From: Marmoricola sp.
GTDB lineage: Bacteria > Actinomycetota > Actinomycetes > Propionibacteriales > Nocardioidaceae
Assembly: GCA_025964775.1 (NCBI GenBank)
Contig: JAOPYE010000026.1
Span: forward strand, 62,001 to 126,000
DNA length: 64,000 nt
Direction: 5' to 3'
The notes beneath the pieces are model-generated. The model was not told the DNA's origin, searched no databases, and was given only the letters and a program-made list of their open reading frames with translations. Made by a program: the position numbers and the translations under genes. Positions 15,856-24,645 of this stretch are shown here, piece by piece. Position 1 is the first letter of the stretch, and each line of letters begins with the position of its first letter.

Positions 15856-17519
15856 GCGCGGGCTCCTTGTTCGGCGGCCAGGTCGACCAACTTGTATTTC
15901 TGGACCTTGCCGGTCGGGGTGGTGGGCAGTTCGTGAGGTTCGAGGAAGACGACGCGACGCGGCACCTTGAACCGCGCGAGGTGCTCCTTGCAGTGCGCGA
16001 TCACCGCGTCCCCGTCGAGGTCCGCACCCTCCGGCGAGCGGACCACCACGACGCAGCCGATCTCGCCCCAGTGCTCGTCGACGAGCCCGATCGCGAAGAC
16101 CTGGCTGATGCCCGGCAGGCCCGCGAGCAGTTCCTCGATCTCCTTGGGCATGACGAGCTCGCCGCCGCTCTTGTACAGCTCCTTGCTTCGTCCGGTCAGC
16201 TCCAGGTAGCCGTCGTGGCGGACCCGGCCGAGGTCGCCGGAGAAGAGCCGCTCGCCGCGCAGCGCGAGCGCGGTCTCCTCCGGCTTGCCGTGGAAGCCGA
16301 GCATCGTGGTGGGACCCGAGGAGACGAGTTCGCCGATCTCGCCCGAGGCGAGCTCCTCGCCTGTTTCGGGGTCGGCGGTCGCATAGGCGACCAGGGTGTC
16401 GGTGCCCGGTACGCCGGCGGAACCGGCGAGCTTGGGACGTCCGACCGTGGTCGAGGTCAGTTCGAGCGGGTCCTCGGGCAGGGTGAGCGTCATCGCGCCG
16501 CCGCACTCGGTCATGCCGTACCCCGTGACGATCTCGCTGACGCCGAAGTCCTTCTCGATCTGCTCCCACAGCCAGACGGGAGCCGGAGCGGAACCGCAGA
16601 GGATGGCCTCCAGGCTGGAGAGGTCTGTGGTGTGCCGCTCCGGGCTCTCGACCAGGGCGACCGCCATCGTCGGCACGCACAGGATGTCGTGGGCCCGGTG
16701 GCGCTCGATGCCGGCGAGGTAGCCGGCGGCTGAGAACGTCGTCTGCGGGATCACCGCGCCGCCGACGTACATGACGCTCAGCAGCCCTTCGACGTACCCG
16801 AACATGTGGTAGCAGGGCAGCGAGAACAGCACCCTGCGGCCGTCGTCGTAGGCGCGAGTGAGCGCGGAGGCGTAGGCGGTGCGGAGCACGGCGTCGTGGG
16901 TGACCACCACACCCTTGGGTGAGCCCGTACTGCCCGAGGTGTAGAGCATGTCGCCGACGTCGGCGGGCTCGTGGTCGGCGCGGGAGCTGGCGCCGGGATT
17001 CGCGTCGCCCAGGGCAGCGAGGCCCGCGACATCGAGGGCGCCGTCGCGCACGGGAGCGTCCTTGCCGAGCTGGACGACGTGCCGCAGGCCCGCAGGCGCG
17101 ACCTCGTCGAGCATGGCGAGGTAGTCGAGGTCGAGGAAGCTCGTCATCGTGATGAGGACCGAGCAGCCCGACTGCTCGAGCACGTAGCCGAGCTCCTCGG
17201 TCCGGTACAGGTAGTTGAACGGGACGGCGATCGCGCCAGTCCGCGCGATCGCGAACTTCAGCGGGACGAACTCGGGGTAGTTGGCCATCAGCAAGCCCAC
17301 CCGGTCCCCCGGAACGACACCGAGGTTCGCGAGACCATCGGCCAGGCTGCGCGACTGGGCCGCCACGTCGGCGTACGTGAGGGTGAGGTCGTCGGTGATC
17401 ACGAACGGACGATCGGCGTACTGCTCGGCACACACGTCCAGCCAGGCATCCAGCGTGCGCGGCTGCCACGTGGCGAACCGGGTTCGCAGGTCGTTGCGCC
17501 GAGCAGCGATCGATCGCAT
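15852..17519 (-). CDS. AMP-dependent acyl-/aryl-CoA ligase
   Basis: 555-residue ANL-family ligase that leads the Rieske oxygenase operon. The P-loop LYTSGSTGSPKGV lies near 195, the GYGMTECG motif near 335, FSGDLGRVRHDGYLELTGR near 420-440 and the catalytic lysine in TPTGKVQKY near 540. GGAGG lies four bases before the ATG. It should activate a carboxylic acid as its CoA thioester via the acyl-adenylate. A motif-2 site (17531-17545) overlaps the likely promoter only 12 bases upstream. It is strongly coupled (ATGA) to the oxygenase alpha subunit, so activation may precede oxygenation. Confidence 0.95.
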   Translation of the reverse strand: MRSIAARRNDLRTRFATWQPRTLDAWLDVCAEQYADRPFVITDDLTLTYADVAAQSRSLADGLANLGVVPGDRVGLLMANYPEFVPLKFAIARTGAIAVPFNYLYRTEELGYVLEQSGCSVLITMTSFLDLDYLAMLDEVAPAGLRHVVQLGKDAPVRDGALDVAGLAALGDANPGASSRADHEPADVGDMLYTSGSTGSPKGVVVTHDAVLRTAYASALTRAYDDGRRVLFSLPCYHMFGYVEGLLSVMYVGGAVIPQTTFSAAGYLAGIERHRAHDILCVPTMAVALVESPERHTTDLSSLEAILCGSAPAPVWLWEQIEKDFGVSEIVTGYGMTECGGAMTLTLPEDPLELTSTTVGRPKLAGSAGVPGTDTLVAYATADPETGEELASGEIGELVSSGPTTMLGFHGKPEETALALRGERLFSGDLGRVRHDGYLELTGRSKELYKSGGELVMPKEIEELLAGLPGISQVFAIGLVDEHWGEIGCVVVVRSPEGADLDGDAVIAHCKEHLARFKVPRRVVFLEPHELPTTPTGKVQKYKLVDLAAEQGARA

Positions 17520-17530
17520 CCAGCCTCCTT

Positions 17531-17545
17531 AATCAAGATTAGAAT
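17531..17545. promoter_or_regulatory. Motif-2 operator upstream of ligase/Rieske operon
   Basis: AATCAAGATTAGAAT matches 10 of 12 positions of AATCTA-N3-TAGATT. It lies 12 bases before the ligase start, in an A+T-rich gap. The same motif is at 24586 and, without mismatch, at 26084. Confidence 0.58.
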
Positions 17546-17601
17546 AAGACCCTACCTCACTGTCCGCAACCCGACAGTCGAGCCCTTTCTAATTTCACCT
17601 C

Positions 17602-17628
17602 AATTATTGACGCCCGTAAATTATTGAC
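17602..17628. repeat. Tandem AATTATTGAC direct repeat before kinase/TetR operon
   Basis: AATTATTGAC occurs at 17602-17611 and again at 17619-17628, 17 bases apart, ending 13 bases before the kinase ATG. An inverted repeat ACTGTC-N8-GACAGT lies at 17559-17578. Spacing near one and a half helical turns and the location suggest a regulator site or promoter element, possibly for the EthR-like TetR of the same operon. Confidence 0.5.
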
Positions 17629-17641
17629 CTACGGTCGCCTC

Positions 17642-18802
17642 ATGTTGCGAACCATCGAAGCCACCAAGGACCTCCTGCTCGGCCTCGCCCCCTGGGTGCC
17701 GGGCCACGGCCGCTATGGCCTGGACTCCCTGACGACCGACGAGCTCGAGCGCGCCGTCAGGGGACCGGTGACCGGAGCGCGACTGCACGGCCACCGCGTC
17801 GAGATCGACTCGGTGGGCACGACCGACCGCGCGCGGCTGCACCTGGACTGGAACGACATCGGGCGCAGCGCGGGACTGCCGCCGACCGCGTTCGCCAAGG
17901 GCACGTCGTCGGGGCTGGCGCCGCGCGGGATCGTGTCCGGCTTCGGCTGCCACACCTACGAGACGCGGTTCTTCCAGCAGATCCAGCCGGCGGTGGAGGA
18001 CCTGACTATCAAGCCGTACCTGAGCAGGTCCGGCATCGGCGGCCGCTACGTCGCTGCGTTCGAGGACATCGCACTGCGAGGCACGGACGGGCAGAACGTC
18101 ACCTTCTACAACGCCGACGACGAGTGCCCGCTCTCGCACGCAGAGGCGATGATGGACCTGCTCGCCAAGCTCCACGGACGGTTCTGGAAGTCGCCGCGGT
18201 TCAGCGCGGACCTGGCCTGGCTCGAGACCTACTCGAGGAGACCCGGCTACCCGTTCATGGCCCAGGCCTTCAAGCTGTCGGAGCGGAAGTTCATGGCCCA
18301 GGACCGCGAAGTCCCCGACGCCGTACGTCGCTTGACGAAGGCCTACGTGAAGAACCAGCCCGCGCTGGTGAAGGTCTGGGAGGCGATGCCGCAGACGCTC
18401 TGCCACGGCGACGATCACCTCGGCAACACGTTCGCGAACCCGGACGGCACCGCCGGCATCTACGACTGGCAGGTCTTCCACAAGCAGAACGGCCTCAGGG
18501 ACGTCGCCTACTTCCTGATGCACTCGGTGCCGACCGAGCTGCGCCGCACCCACGAGAAGGCGCTGCTGGAGCGCTACCTGCACGGGCTTGCGGAGCACGG
18601 CGCCGGAGCCGAGGCACTGACGCTCGCGGAGGCGTACGACACGTACCGGCTGCTGACCATCGACGGCTGGATCATCATCGTGTTCACCCTGGCCGCCGGC
18701 GGCATGCAGCCGGACGACCGGATGGAGGTCACCGCGGTCCGGGCGATCAATACGCTCGTGGATCTGGAAGTCGAACAGGCGATCTCCGCGGCGTTGCGGT
18801 AG
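17642..18802 (+). CDS. APH/CHK-like phosphotransferase of unknown substrate
   Basis: 386-residue protein kinase-fold phosphotransferase. The catalytic loop is CHGDDHLGNTF (H255, D257, N262), and IYDWQ (D275) is the metal-binding motif. It belongs to the aminoglycoside phosphotransferase/choline-kinase-like superfamily seen often in lipid and steroid catabolic regions of actinobacteria, where the substrate is usually unknown. The ATG at 17642 is preferred over a TTG six codons earlier. An EthR-like TetR follows nine bases after the stop, so the two likely form an operon. Antibiotic resistance is not implied by the sequence. Confidence 0.85.
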   Translation: MLRTIEATKDLLLGLAPWVPGHGRYGLDSLTTDELERAVRGPVTGARLHGHRVEIDSVGTTDRARLHLDWNDIGRSAGLPPTAFAKGTSSGLAPRGIVSGFGCHTYETRFFQQIQPAVEDLTIKPYLSRSGIGGRYVAAFEDIALRGTDGQNVTFYNADDECPLSHAEAMMDLLAKLHGRFWKSPRFSADLAWLETYSRRPGYPFMAQAFKLSERKFMAQDREVPDAVRRLTKAYVKNQPALVKVWEAMPQTLCHGDDHLGNTFANPDGTAGIYDWQVFHKQNGLRDVAYFLMHSVPTELRRTHEKALLERYLHGLAEHGAGAEALTLAEAYDTYRLLTIDGWIIIVFTLAAGGMQPDDRMEVTAVRAINTLVDLEVEQAISAALR

Positions 18803-18811
18803 GAAGTTCCC

Positions 18812-19402
18812 GTGGTGACCAAGGGCGACCGCCGCCGGCAACGGATCCTGGACGCCGTTGCCGAACTGCTGGTGACCGAGACCTTCGAGGAGATCTCGAT
18901 CGCCGAGATCACCCGGCGCGCTGACGTGACCCGCCCCGGCTTCTACTTCTACTTCCCGACCAAGGGCGCGGCCGTCGCGTCGCTGATGGAGGGTCTCGTG
19001 GCCGAGTTCATGCAGGCTGCCGCAGTCTGGTACGAACACCGCGAACCCGACCAGGAGACCGGCCTGCGTGTCGGGATGGACGCGACGATTACGCTGTGGC
19101 GCAAGCACGCCGTGGTGATGCACGGGATGGTGCAGGCGGCTGCGGTCGACGCCGAGGCCGACCGGATCTGGCAGCAGTGGGTAGCCGCGTTCACCGCTCG
19201 TGCCGTCCCGACCCTGACCGCCGACCTCACCCGCCGGCCCACCAACGGATCGCAGGCCGTCGACCTGGCCACGTTCCTGGTCGATGCCACCTTCGCCGCG
19301 ATGCAACGCGACGTCCGAGCGCTGGTCGAGACCGGATCCGGAACGCCGGGACTGCTGGACTCGATCGTGCACGTCTGGTCGCGGACGCTGTACTCGGGCT
19401 GA
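18812..19402 (+). CDS. TetR-family regulator, EthR-like
   Basis: 196-residue TetR protein. The DNA-binding domain is in residues 5-55 with RRQRILDAVAELL and the recognition end RPGFYFYFPTKGAAV. The C-terminal region (AVWYEHREPD, HAVVMHGMVQAA) resembles EthR-type ligand domains. The GTG at 18812 has AGGAAG five bases upstream. It is cotranscribed with the kinase gene and its stop is two bases from the convergent ligase stop. Likely target: its own promoter, with direct repeats at 17602-17628; possibly also the minus-strand ligase/Rieske operon across the gap. Confidence 0.9.
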   Translation: MVTKGDRRRQRILDAVAELLVTETFEEISIAEITRRADVTRPGFYFYFPTKGAAVASLMEGLVAEFMQAAAVWYEHREPDQETGLRVGMDATITLWRKHAVVMHGMVQAAAVDAEADRIWQQWVAAFTARAVPTLTADLTRRPTNGSQAVDLATFLVDATFAAMQRDVRALVETGSGTPGLLDSIVHVWSRTLYSG

Positions 19403-19403
19403 G

Positions 19404-21017
19404 TCAGCGCAGCTCGCGCAGCCCCTCGCCATCAATCTGGTCCACGACCGCAAACTTCTGCACCTTGCCGGTCGGGGTGACCGGAAGCTCGCTGGCTACG
19501 AACCACCGCGCCGGAACCTTGTGCGGCGAGAGCCGCTCCGTGGCGTAGGAGACCAGCTGTTCACGGAGGTCGACCGGTTCGTCGCCCCGAACCCGCACGA
19601 CGGCGGCGACGATCTCACCCATAGCGTCGTCGGGCAGGCCGACCACGGTGGCTTCGAGCACCGCCGGGTGGCCGAGCAGGCAGGACTCGATCTGTGCCGG
19701 CGCGATGTTCTCCCCGCCGCGAATGATCAGGTCCTTCAGCCGGCCGGTCAAGGTTACGTACCCCCGTGCATCCATCGATCCCTCATCGCCGGTGCGCACG
19801 AAACCATCGGCATCGACGGCACCGGCCGTCGCCACCGGGTCACCTAGGTACTCGATCAGCTGCTGATAACCGCGGGCACAGATCTCGCCCGGCTCCCCGA
19901 GCGGCACCACGCCACCCGCAGGATCGACGATCTTCACGTCCACCTGGGGAAGTGGATGCCCGACGGTGCCGAGCTGGTCCTCGCGGCTGTCGCTCCCGCG
20001 GGTCGCGGTGAGCACCGGGGACAACTCGGTCTGGCCGAACAGGTTGGTCACCTGGGCACCGAAGACGTCTTCGACCGCGGTGATCATCGAGGCAGGCAAC
20101 GTCGCCGCTCCCCCGATGACGCGTGCGATCCTCGGCGCTGTTTCGGTGCTCCCTCGCTGTGCCTCGAGGAGCGCCCCCAGGATCGCCGGCACGTTGAAGA
20201 GCACGTCCGGTTGCTCGCGCCGCAGGACGTCCAACACGGGCTCGGGAGCAAACTGCTCGATCAGGATCTCGGTACCGCCCAACCAGAGCGGCCCCAGAGT
20301 TCCCATCACGCAAGCGGCGGTGTGGAACATCGGCAGGGGGTTCACGGTGACGGCCCCGGTCTCAACCCCGACGAACTCCATCGTCAGCTTCGCGACATTG
20401 ACCACCGACCGGTGCCGCAGCAGCACACCCTTGGGGCTCCCCGTGGTTCCTGATGTGTACTGCAGCATCACGGGCAGGTAGGGGTCGGTGGGCGCAGCAT
20501 CGATGACCGCACGGTCGACGACGTCGGCACACCACGACGAACGCTCGCTGAGGCTGATCGTGCGGAGCCCCGGGAAATCCGGCCTGACCGCATCGACGAC
20601 CTCGGCCAGGTCGTAGTCCCGGCTGCGATCGGCGTGGATCAGCACCCGGGCGCCCGAGTGCTCCAGGGCGTAGCGCAGCTCGGTCTCGCGCAGCACCGGG
20701 TTGAGCGCGACCAGCACCACGCCGGCCATCGCCGCACCGTGCTGGATCACCGGCCACTCGACGACGTTGGGCGCCCAGAGAGCGACGAACTCGCCCGGGT
20801 TCGCCACCGCGGCGATGGCGGTCGCCACGTGTTGGGCCTCCGTCTGCAGCTCTGCCCAGGTCAACCGGACCTCCAGGCCGTCGCCATGCCTGGTTCCGAC
20901 CAGGGCGGTGGTACTCGCGCAACTGGCGGCACGCTCGGCGAGCAGCGCCGGGACGGTGAACTCGACCAGCGGGAGGGTCTGGTCGGCAGGTCGGTAGGAG
21001 GTGGTGAGCACGGTCAT
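19404..21017 (-). CDS. AMP-dependent acyl-CoA ligase (class I ANL)
   Basis: 537-residue acyl-CoA synthetase, last gene of the MaoC/SDR/crotonase operon. LQYTSGTTGSPKGV near 178, LFGQTELSP near 320, VRTGDEGSMDARGYVTLTGR near 405 and TPTGKVQKF near 520 are all intact, so it should be active. Substrate class is open. Its ATG overlaps the upstream crotonase stop (ATGA). It shares little beyond the family motifs with the ligases at 15852 and 34143. Confidence 0.94.
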   Translation of the reverse strand: MTVLTTSYRPADQTLPLVEFTVPALLAERAASCASTTALVGTRHGDGLEVRLTWAELQTEAQHVATAIAAVANPGEFVALWAPNVVEWPVIQHGAAMAGVVLVALNPVLRETELRYALEHSGARVLIHADRSRDYDLAEVVDAVRPDFPGLRTISLSERSSWCADVVDRAVIDAAPTDPYLPVMLQYTSGTTGSPKGVLLRHRSVVNVAKLTMEFVGVETGAVTVNPLPMFHTAACVMGTLGPLWLGGTEILIEQFAPEPVLDVLRREQPDVLFNVPAILGALLEAQRGSTETAPRIARVIGGAATLPASMITAVEDVFGAQVTNLFGQTELSPVLTATRGSDSREDQLGTVGHPLPQVDVKIVDPAGGVVPLGEPGEICARGYQQLIEYLGDPVATAGAVDADGFVRTGDEGSMDARGYVTLTGRLKDLIIRGGENIAPAQIESCLLGHPAVLEATVVGLPDDAMGEIVAAVVRVRGDEPVDLREQLVSYATERLSPHKVPARWFVASELPVTPTGKVQKFAVVDQIDGEGLRELR

Positions 21018-21784
21018 CCCCGGAAGACCGGCGTGCGCTTCTCGTGGAAAGCCGCGACGCCCTCGGCGAAGTCGTCGGTGTCGAAGAGGTCCGCCTGGGT
21101 CTGGACCTCGAGGTCCAGCACGTCGTACGGCGAGCGCGGCCGCGACAGCAGCTGCTTGATCGCTCCCAGGGCCAACGGGGGTCCGGCCGCCAGACGGTCG
21201 CCGTCAGCGACCGCCCGTACCAACGCGGTCCCGGGCTCGACGACCTCGTCGGCCAGCCCGAGCTCGACCGCCTCCGTACCCGAGAGCCGTCGTGGCAGCA
21301 TCATCAGCTGCTTGGCGCGGGCGTTCCCGATCCGTGCGGGGAGCGAGGCGAAGATGCCCATGTCCCCGGCCAGGCCGACCGCGGTGAAGCTCGTTGAGAA
21401 CACCGCGTCGCTGGCCGTCACCACCCGGTCGCAGGCCAGCGCCAACGCCGTACCGGCACCGAACGCTGAACCTTCGACTGCCGCGATCACCGGTTTCGGG
21501 GTCCCCCAGATCGCGCGCACCACCCGGGCAGCGGCCTCGGCGCGCGGCAGCGTCGCCTCGCGGGGCTGGCGCTCCATCGACGAGATGTCGCCGCCGGCGC
21601 AGAACGAGCTGCCCGCACCGGTGAGCACGATGCAGCGGACGCCCGGATCCGCCGCCGCGGCCTCGAGCGCCTCGGCGAGGGCCACCCGCAGCGGGACGTC
21701 GATCGCGTTCCGGACAGCAGGTCGGTTCAACGTGACCACCCGCAGCGGTCCACGGTCCGAGGTCAGCACCAGGCACTCGGTCAT
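21014..21784 (-). CDS. Enoyl-CoA hydratase/isomerase (crotonase)
   Basis: 256-residue crotonase. VTLNRPAVRNAID near 17, the oxyanion SFCAGGDISSM near 60 and EGSAFGAGTALALACD near 102 are clear. The active loop reads GLAGDMG with Asp and no canonical second Glu, pointing to an isomerase or other non-hydratase activity as in PaaG-like proteins. It overlaps genes on both sides by ATGA in an operon with two other crotonases. Confidence 0.92.
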   Translation of the reverse strand: MTECLVLTSDRGPLRVVTLNRPAVRNAIDVPLRVALAEALEAAAADPGVRCIVLTGAGSSFCAGGDISSMERQPREATLPRAEAAARVVRAIWGTPKPVIAAVEGSAFGAGTALALACDRVVTASDAVFSTSFTAVGLAGDMGIFASLPARIGNARAKQLMMLPRRLSGTEAVELGLADEVVEPGTALVRAVADGDRLAAGPPLALGAIKQLLSRPRSPYDVLDLEVQTQADLFDTDDFAEGVAAFHEKRTPVFRG

Positions 21785-22584
21785 GACCCGGTGAACCTCG
21801 GGGTACGCCGCTCGATCACCGCAGCCAGACCCTCGCGGGAATCAGCCGTCCCGGAGAGCTCGGAGACGATCCGGGCCTCCTCGGCCAGCCTGCCCTCGAC
21901 CGTCGAACCGAGGCCGCCCCAGACCAGGCGCTTGGTCGCTGACAGCGCCAGTGGCGGCTGCGCGGCGAGCTGGGCGGCGAGCTCGCTGACGACCTTGTCC
22001 AGGTCCTCGTCCGGAACGACCCGGCTGATGATGCCGAGGTCGCGAGCCTCGGTCGCCGTCAGCGTCGGGTTCGTCAGGAGCAGGTCCATCGCTCGACGCA
22101 GCCCGACGAGTTGGGTCAGGGTGACGGTGGTGCCGGCGTCCGGGGCCATGCCAACCCGAACGGCACCGGAGAACAGTTTGGCGGACTCGGCGGCGACCAC
22201 CAGGTCCGAGGCGCACACCAGACCGAAGCCGGCACCGCCGGCAGCGAAGCCGTGCACCGCGGCGATCACCGGGGCCTTGAGCTGGATCAGTGCGGAGGTC
22301 GCAATCTGCAGCCAGGCGGTCGCTTCGCGCAGGTACTCGGGCAGGTCCTCACCCTTGGAGGCGAACGTCTTCACGTCGCCGCCGGCACAGAAGTTGCGAC
22401 CCTCGCCCGACAGCACGACGACCCGGACCGATGGTTCGGCGTGGCAGGTGAGGATCGCTGCGTGCAGCGCCTTGAGCAAAGGGACGTCAACGCTGTTGGA
22501 GGCGTCCGGGCGGTTCAACCGCAAGCGTGCGATCCCGTCCTGGACGTCGAGGAGCACAGGTCCTTCGGAGATCAGGCGGGTCAT
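21781..22584 (-). CDS. Enoyl-CoA hydratase/isomerase (crotonase)
   Basis: 267-residue crotonase. It has LRLNRPDASNSVD near 25, FCAGGDVKTFASKG near 70 and HGFAAGGAGFGLVCASDL near 115. The loop GMAPDAGTT resembles that of PaaG-type enzymes (Asp instead of the hydratase Glu). The start at 22584 begins one base after the upstream gene's stop; a longer frame would overlap that gene by 75 bases. It is the middle of three adjacent, diverged crotonases. Confidence 0.92.
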   Translation of the reverse strand: MTRLISEGPVLLDVQDGIARLRLNRPDASNSVDVPLLKALHAAILTCHAEPSVRVVVLSGEGRNFCAGGDVKTFASKGEDLPEYLREATAWLQIATSALIQLKAPVIAAVHGFAAGGAGFGLVCASDLVVAAESAKLFSGAVRVGMAPDAGTTVTLTQLVGLRRAMDLLLTNPTLTATEARDLGIISRVVPDEDLDKVVSELAAQLAAQPPLALSATKRLVWGGLGSTVEGRLAEEARIVSELSGTADSREGLAAVIERRTPRFTGS

Positions 22585-22585
22585 C

Positions 22586-23362
22586 TCAGGCTCCCTTGGC
22601 TCGGAACGAGGAGACCCCGTCCGCACCGGCGACGCCGGCGATGTGGTGGAGAACGGCATCGAGCTCGGCAGCCAGACCAGCCTCGACCCCGCGGGCCTCG
22701 CCGAACCGGACCAGCCGCTTGATGGTCCTCAGAGCGTCCGGCCGGCGCGCTGCCAGCGTGGCGACAAAGGACTCGACCTCCGCAGCGAACTCTTCGGGAG
22801 CGAACGACCGGTAGACAAGCCCCCACGCCGCGGCCTGCTCGCCACTGATCCGGTCCCCGCTGAGAAGGTGGCCGAGCGCGCGTTGCCGCCCGACCAGCGG
22901 AAGCAGCCGCTGCGAACCGCCACCACCAGGAACCTGGCCGAAATTGACGTGGTTGTCGCAGAGCTTGGCATCGGCACTGACGAGGGCGACGTCAGCTGCC
23001 TGGATGAACTCGAACCCACCAGCCATCGCAAACCCTTCCACCGCGACCACGACGGGCGGGGCGATCTCGGCGACAGCCCGGCACGCGGACCCGAAGTTCG
23101 TGAACAGCGGTCGCAGGGCTTCGACGCCACCGGCGCGCAGTCGCTCGACCTCCGCGAAGTCACCGCCCGCCGAGAAGTTGCCGCCGGCACCGCGCACCAG
23201 GATCACGTGCACGTCGGCCCGGGTACCCAGGTCGCGCAGCGCTGCGTCGAACTGGGCTCCGAGCTCGACGGTGATCGCATTGAGCGCCTCGGGACGGTTC
23301 AGGGTGATCCGGCCTATCCCCTCGTCGACCGAGCTGAGGACCGGGCTGGAGCTCGTGCTCAC
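22586..23362 (-). CDS. Enoyl-CoA hydratase-family protein
   Basis: 258-residue crotonase starting with GTG that overlaps the SDR stop (GTGA). ITLNRPEALNAIT near 20, FSAGGDFAEVE near 63 and EGFAMAGGFEFIQAADV near 107 are present. The loop NHVNFGQVPGGGGSQRL differs from those of the two crotonases downstream, so the three probably do different steps. Hydratase, isomerase and hydrolase roles are all possible. Confidence 0.92.
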   Translation of the reverse strand: MSTSSSPVLSSVDEGIGRITLNRPEALNAITVELGAQFDAALRDLGTRADVHVILVRGAGGNFSAGGDFAEVERLRAGGVEALRPLFTNFGSACRAVAEIAPPVVVAVEGFAMAGGFEFIQAADVALVSADAKLCDNHVNFGQVPGGGGSQRLLPLVGRQRALGHLLSGDRISGEQAAAWGLVYRSFAPEEFAAEVESFVATLAARRPDALRTIKRLVRFGEARGVEAGLAAELDAVLHHIAGVAGADGVSSFRAKGA

Positions 23363-24096
23363 ATCCCTCGCCCCCCAGAGACTTCGAGAACGGTGCCCGT
23401 CATGTAGCTCGAGAGGTCGGAGGCCAGGAAGACGACCGCTCCGGCGACCTCTGCCGGCTCGCCGGCCCGACGCATCGGGATGGTTGCTTCGGTGGCGGCG
23501 AACGCTTCTGGCTTCATCGCCGCGGTCATCGGCGTCTTGATCAGGCCCGGCTGGATCGCGTTGACCCGGACGCCGTGATGCGCAACCTCCTTGGCCGCTG
23601 CCTTGGTCAGACCGACGATGCCGGCCTTGGCGGCGCTGTAGTTGGTCTGCCCCGGGTTGCCGGTCTTGCCGGACATCGAGGAGATGTTGATGATGCTGCC
23701 GCTCCTGGCCTCACGCATCACGTTCGCGGCGGCGCGAACACCCAGCCAGGTACCCCGCAGGTGGACCCCGATCACGGTGTCGAAATCCTCGAGGGTCATG
23801 TTGCGCAGCGAGGCGTCCCGGGTGATCCCGGCGTTGTTGACGAAGATGTCGAGCCTTCCGCTGGCCAACATGGCCGATTCGACCAGCGCTGCCATGTCGG
23901 TCTCGCTGGTGACGTCGCAACCAACGCCGACCGCAGCCCCGCCGAGGGAGTAGGCGGCGCTCTCTGCTCGGTCCTTGTCGAGGTCGGCCAGCACCACCCG
24001 GGCACCGTGCTGGTGAAGTAGCCGGGCGATCTCCAGGCCGATGCCCTGACCGGCACCGGTGACGATCGCCGAGCGACCGATCAAGAGGCCGGTCAT
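23359..24096 (-). CDS. Short-chain dehydrogenase/reductase (FabG-like)
   Basis: 245-residue classical SDR. The cofactor motif is TGAGQGIG near residue 13, NNAG near 87, catalytic Ser in INISSMSG near 140, and YSAAK near 154. LADLDKD after the second strand suggests NAD(H) preference. It likely oxidises a 3-hydroxyacyl-CoA made by the adjacent hydratases or acts on an alcohol or ketone of the same substrate. It is second in the operon, overlapping the MaoC gene by ATGA. Confidence 0.93.
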   Translation of the reverse strand: MTGLLIGRSAIVTGAGQGIGLEIARLLHQHGARVVLADLDKDRAESAAYSLGGAAVGVGCDVTSETDMAALVESAMLASGRLDIFVNNAGITRDASLRNMTLEDFDTVIGVHLRGTWLGVRAAANVMREARSGSIINISSMSGKTGNPGQTNYSAAKAGIVGLTKAAAKEVAHHGVRVNAIQPGLIKTPMTAAMKPEAFAATEATIPMRRAGEPAEVAGAVVFLASDLSSYMTGTVLEVSGGRGM

Positions 24097-24545
24097 CCGA
24101 AGAACCTCCCGATCGACTCGACCACCGCGGCGGGCTTCTCGACGCCCTCGATCTCGATCGTGGTCGAGAACGTCACCTGGACGGCACCGTCGAGCTCGGT
24201 GACCTCGGCGATCGTGGCGCGGGCGCGGATCTTGGAGCCGACCGGGACCGGAGTCATGAACCGGACTCGATTGAGTCCTACGTTGACCGCCATCCGGACG
24301 CCCTCGACGGCATAGAGCTGGTGCTGCAGCACGGGCAGCACGGAGAGGGTGAGGAATCCGTGCGCGATCGTGCGGCCGAACGGCCCATCGGCGGCGCGCT
24401 CAGGATCGACGTGGATCCATTGGTGATCGCCCGTGGCGTCGGCGAACCTGTCGATCCGCTGCTGATCGATCTCCAGCCAGTCGGAGGTACCGAGGTCGGT
24501 ACCGGCAGCACCGGCCAGCTCGGTGATTCCCTGGAACGTCTTCAC
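24093..24545 (-). CDS. MaoC-family enoyl-CoA hydratase
   Basis: 150-residue single hot-dog hydratase. The hydratase motif is DATGDHQWIHVDPERA near 35-50 (Asp and His dyad), followed by FGRTIAHGFLTLS. This form is typical of (R)-specific enoyl-CoA hydratases. It is the first gene of a six-gene minus operon (MaoC, SDR, three crotonases, ligase). The divergent promoter gap carries a motif-2 site and is shared with the SDR/TetR operon. Confidence 0.93.
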   Translation of the reverse strand: MKTFQGITELAGAAGTDLGTSDWLEIDQQRIDRFADATGDHQWIHVDPERAADGPFGRTIAHGFLTLSVLPVLQHQLYAVEGVRMAVNVGLNRVRFMTPVPVGSKIRARATIAEVTELDGAVQVTFSTTIEIEGVEKPAAVVESIGRFFG

Positions 24546-24585
24546 TGTTCGATCTCCGCTTCACGGGGTAAGGTTTCTTGAATCG

Positions 24586-24600
24586 AATCTAAATTAGACT
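24586..24600. promoter_or_regulatory. Motif-2 operator in divergent MaoC / SDR-TetR promoter
   Basis: AATCTAAATTAGACT matches 11 of 12 positions of AATCTA-N3-TAGATT. It lies 40 bases before the minus MaoC start and 45 before the plus SDR start. The plus operon encodes the TetR most likely to bind here. Confidence 0.68.
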
Positions 24601-24645
24601 AACTCTGCAGTCAATCCGCACAGCGTCGACCCGGAGGTGCACACG

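Noticed and set aside
14617-17469. A 950-residue frame that could be read as a fusion of unknown protein and Rieske alpha subunit
   Set aside because: The first 538 residues are an out-of-frame shadow of the acyl-CoA ligase. The alpha subunit starts at 15855 with ATGA coupling.
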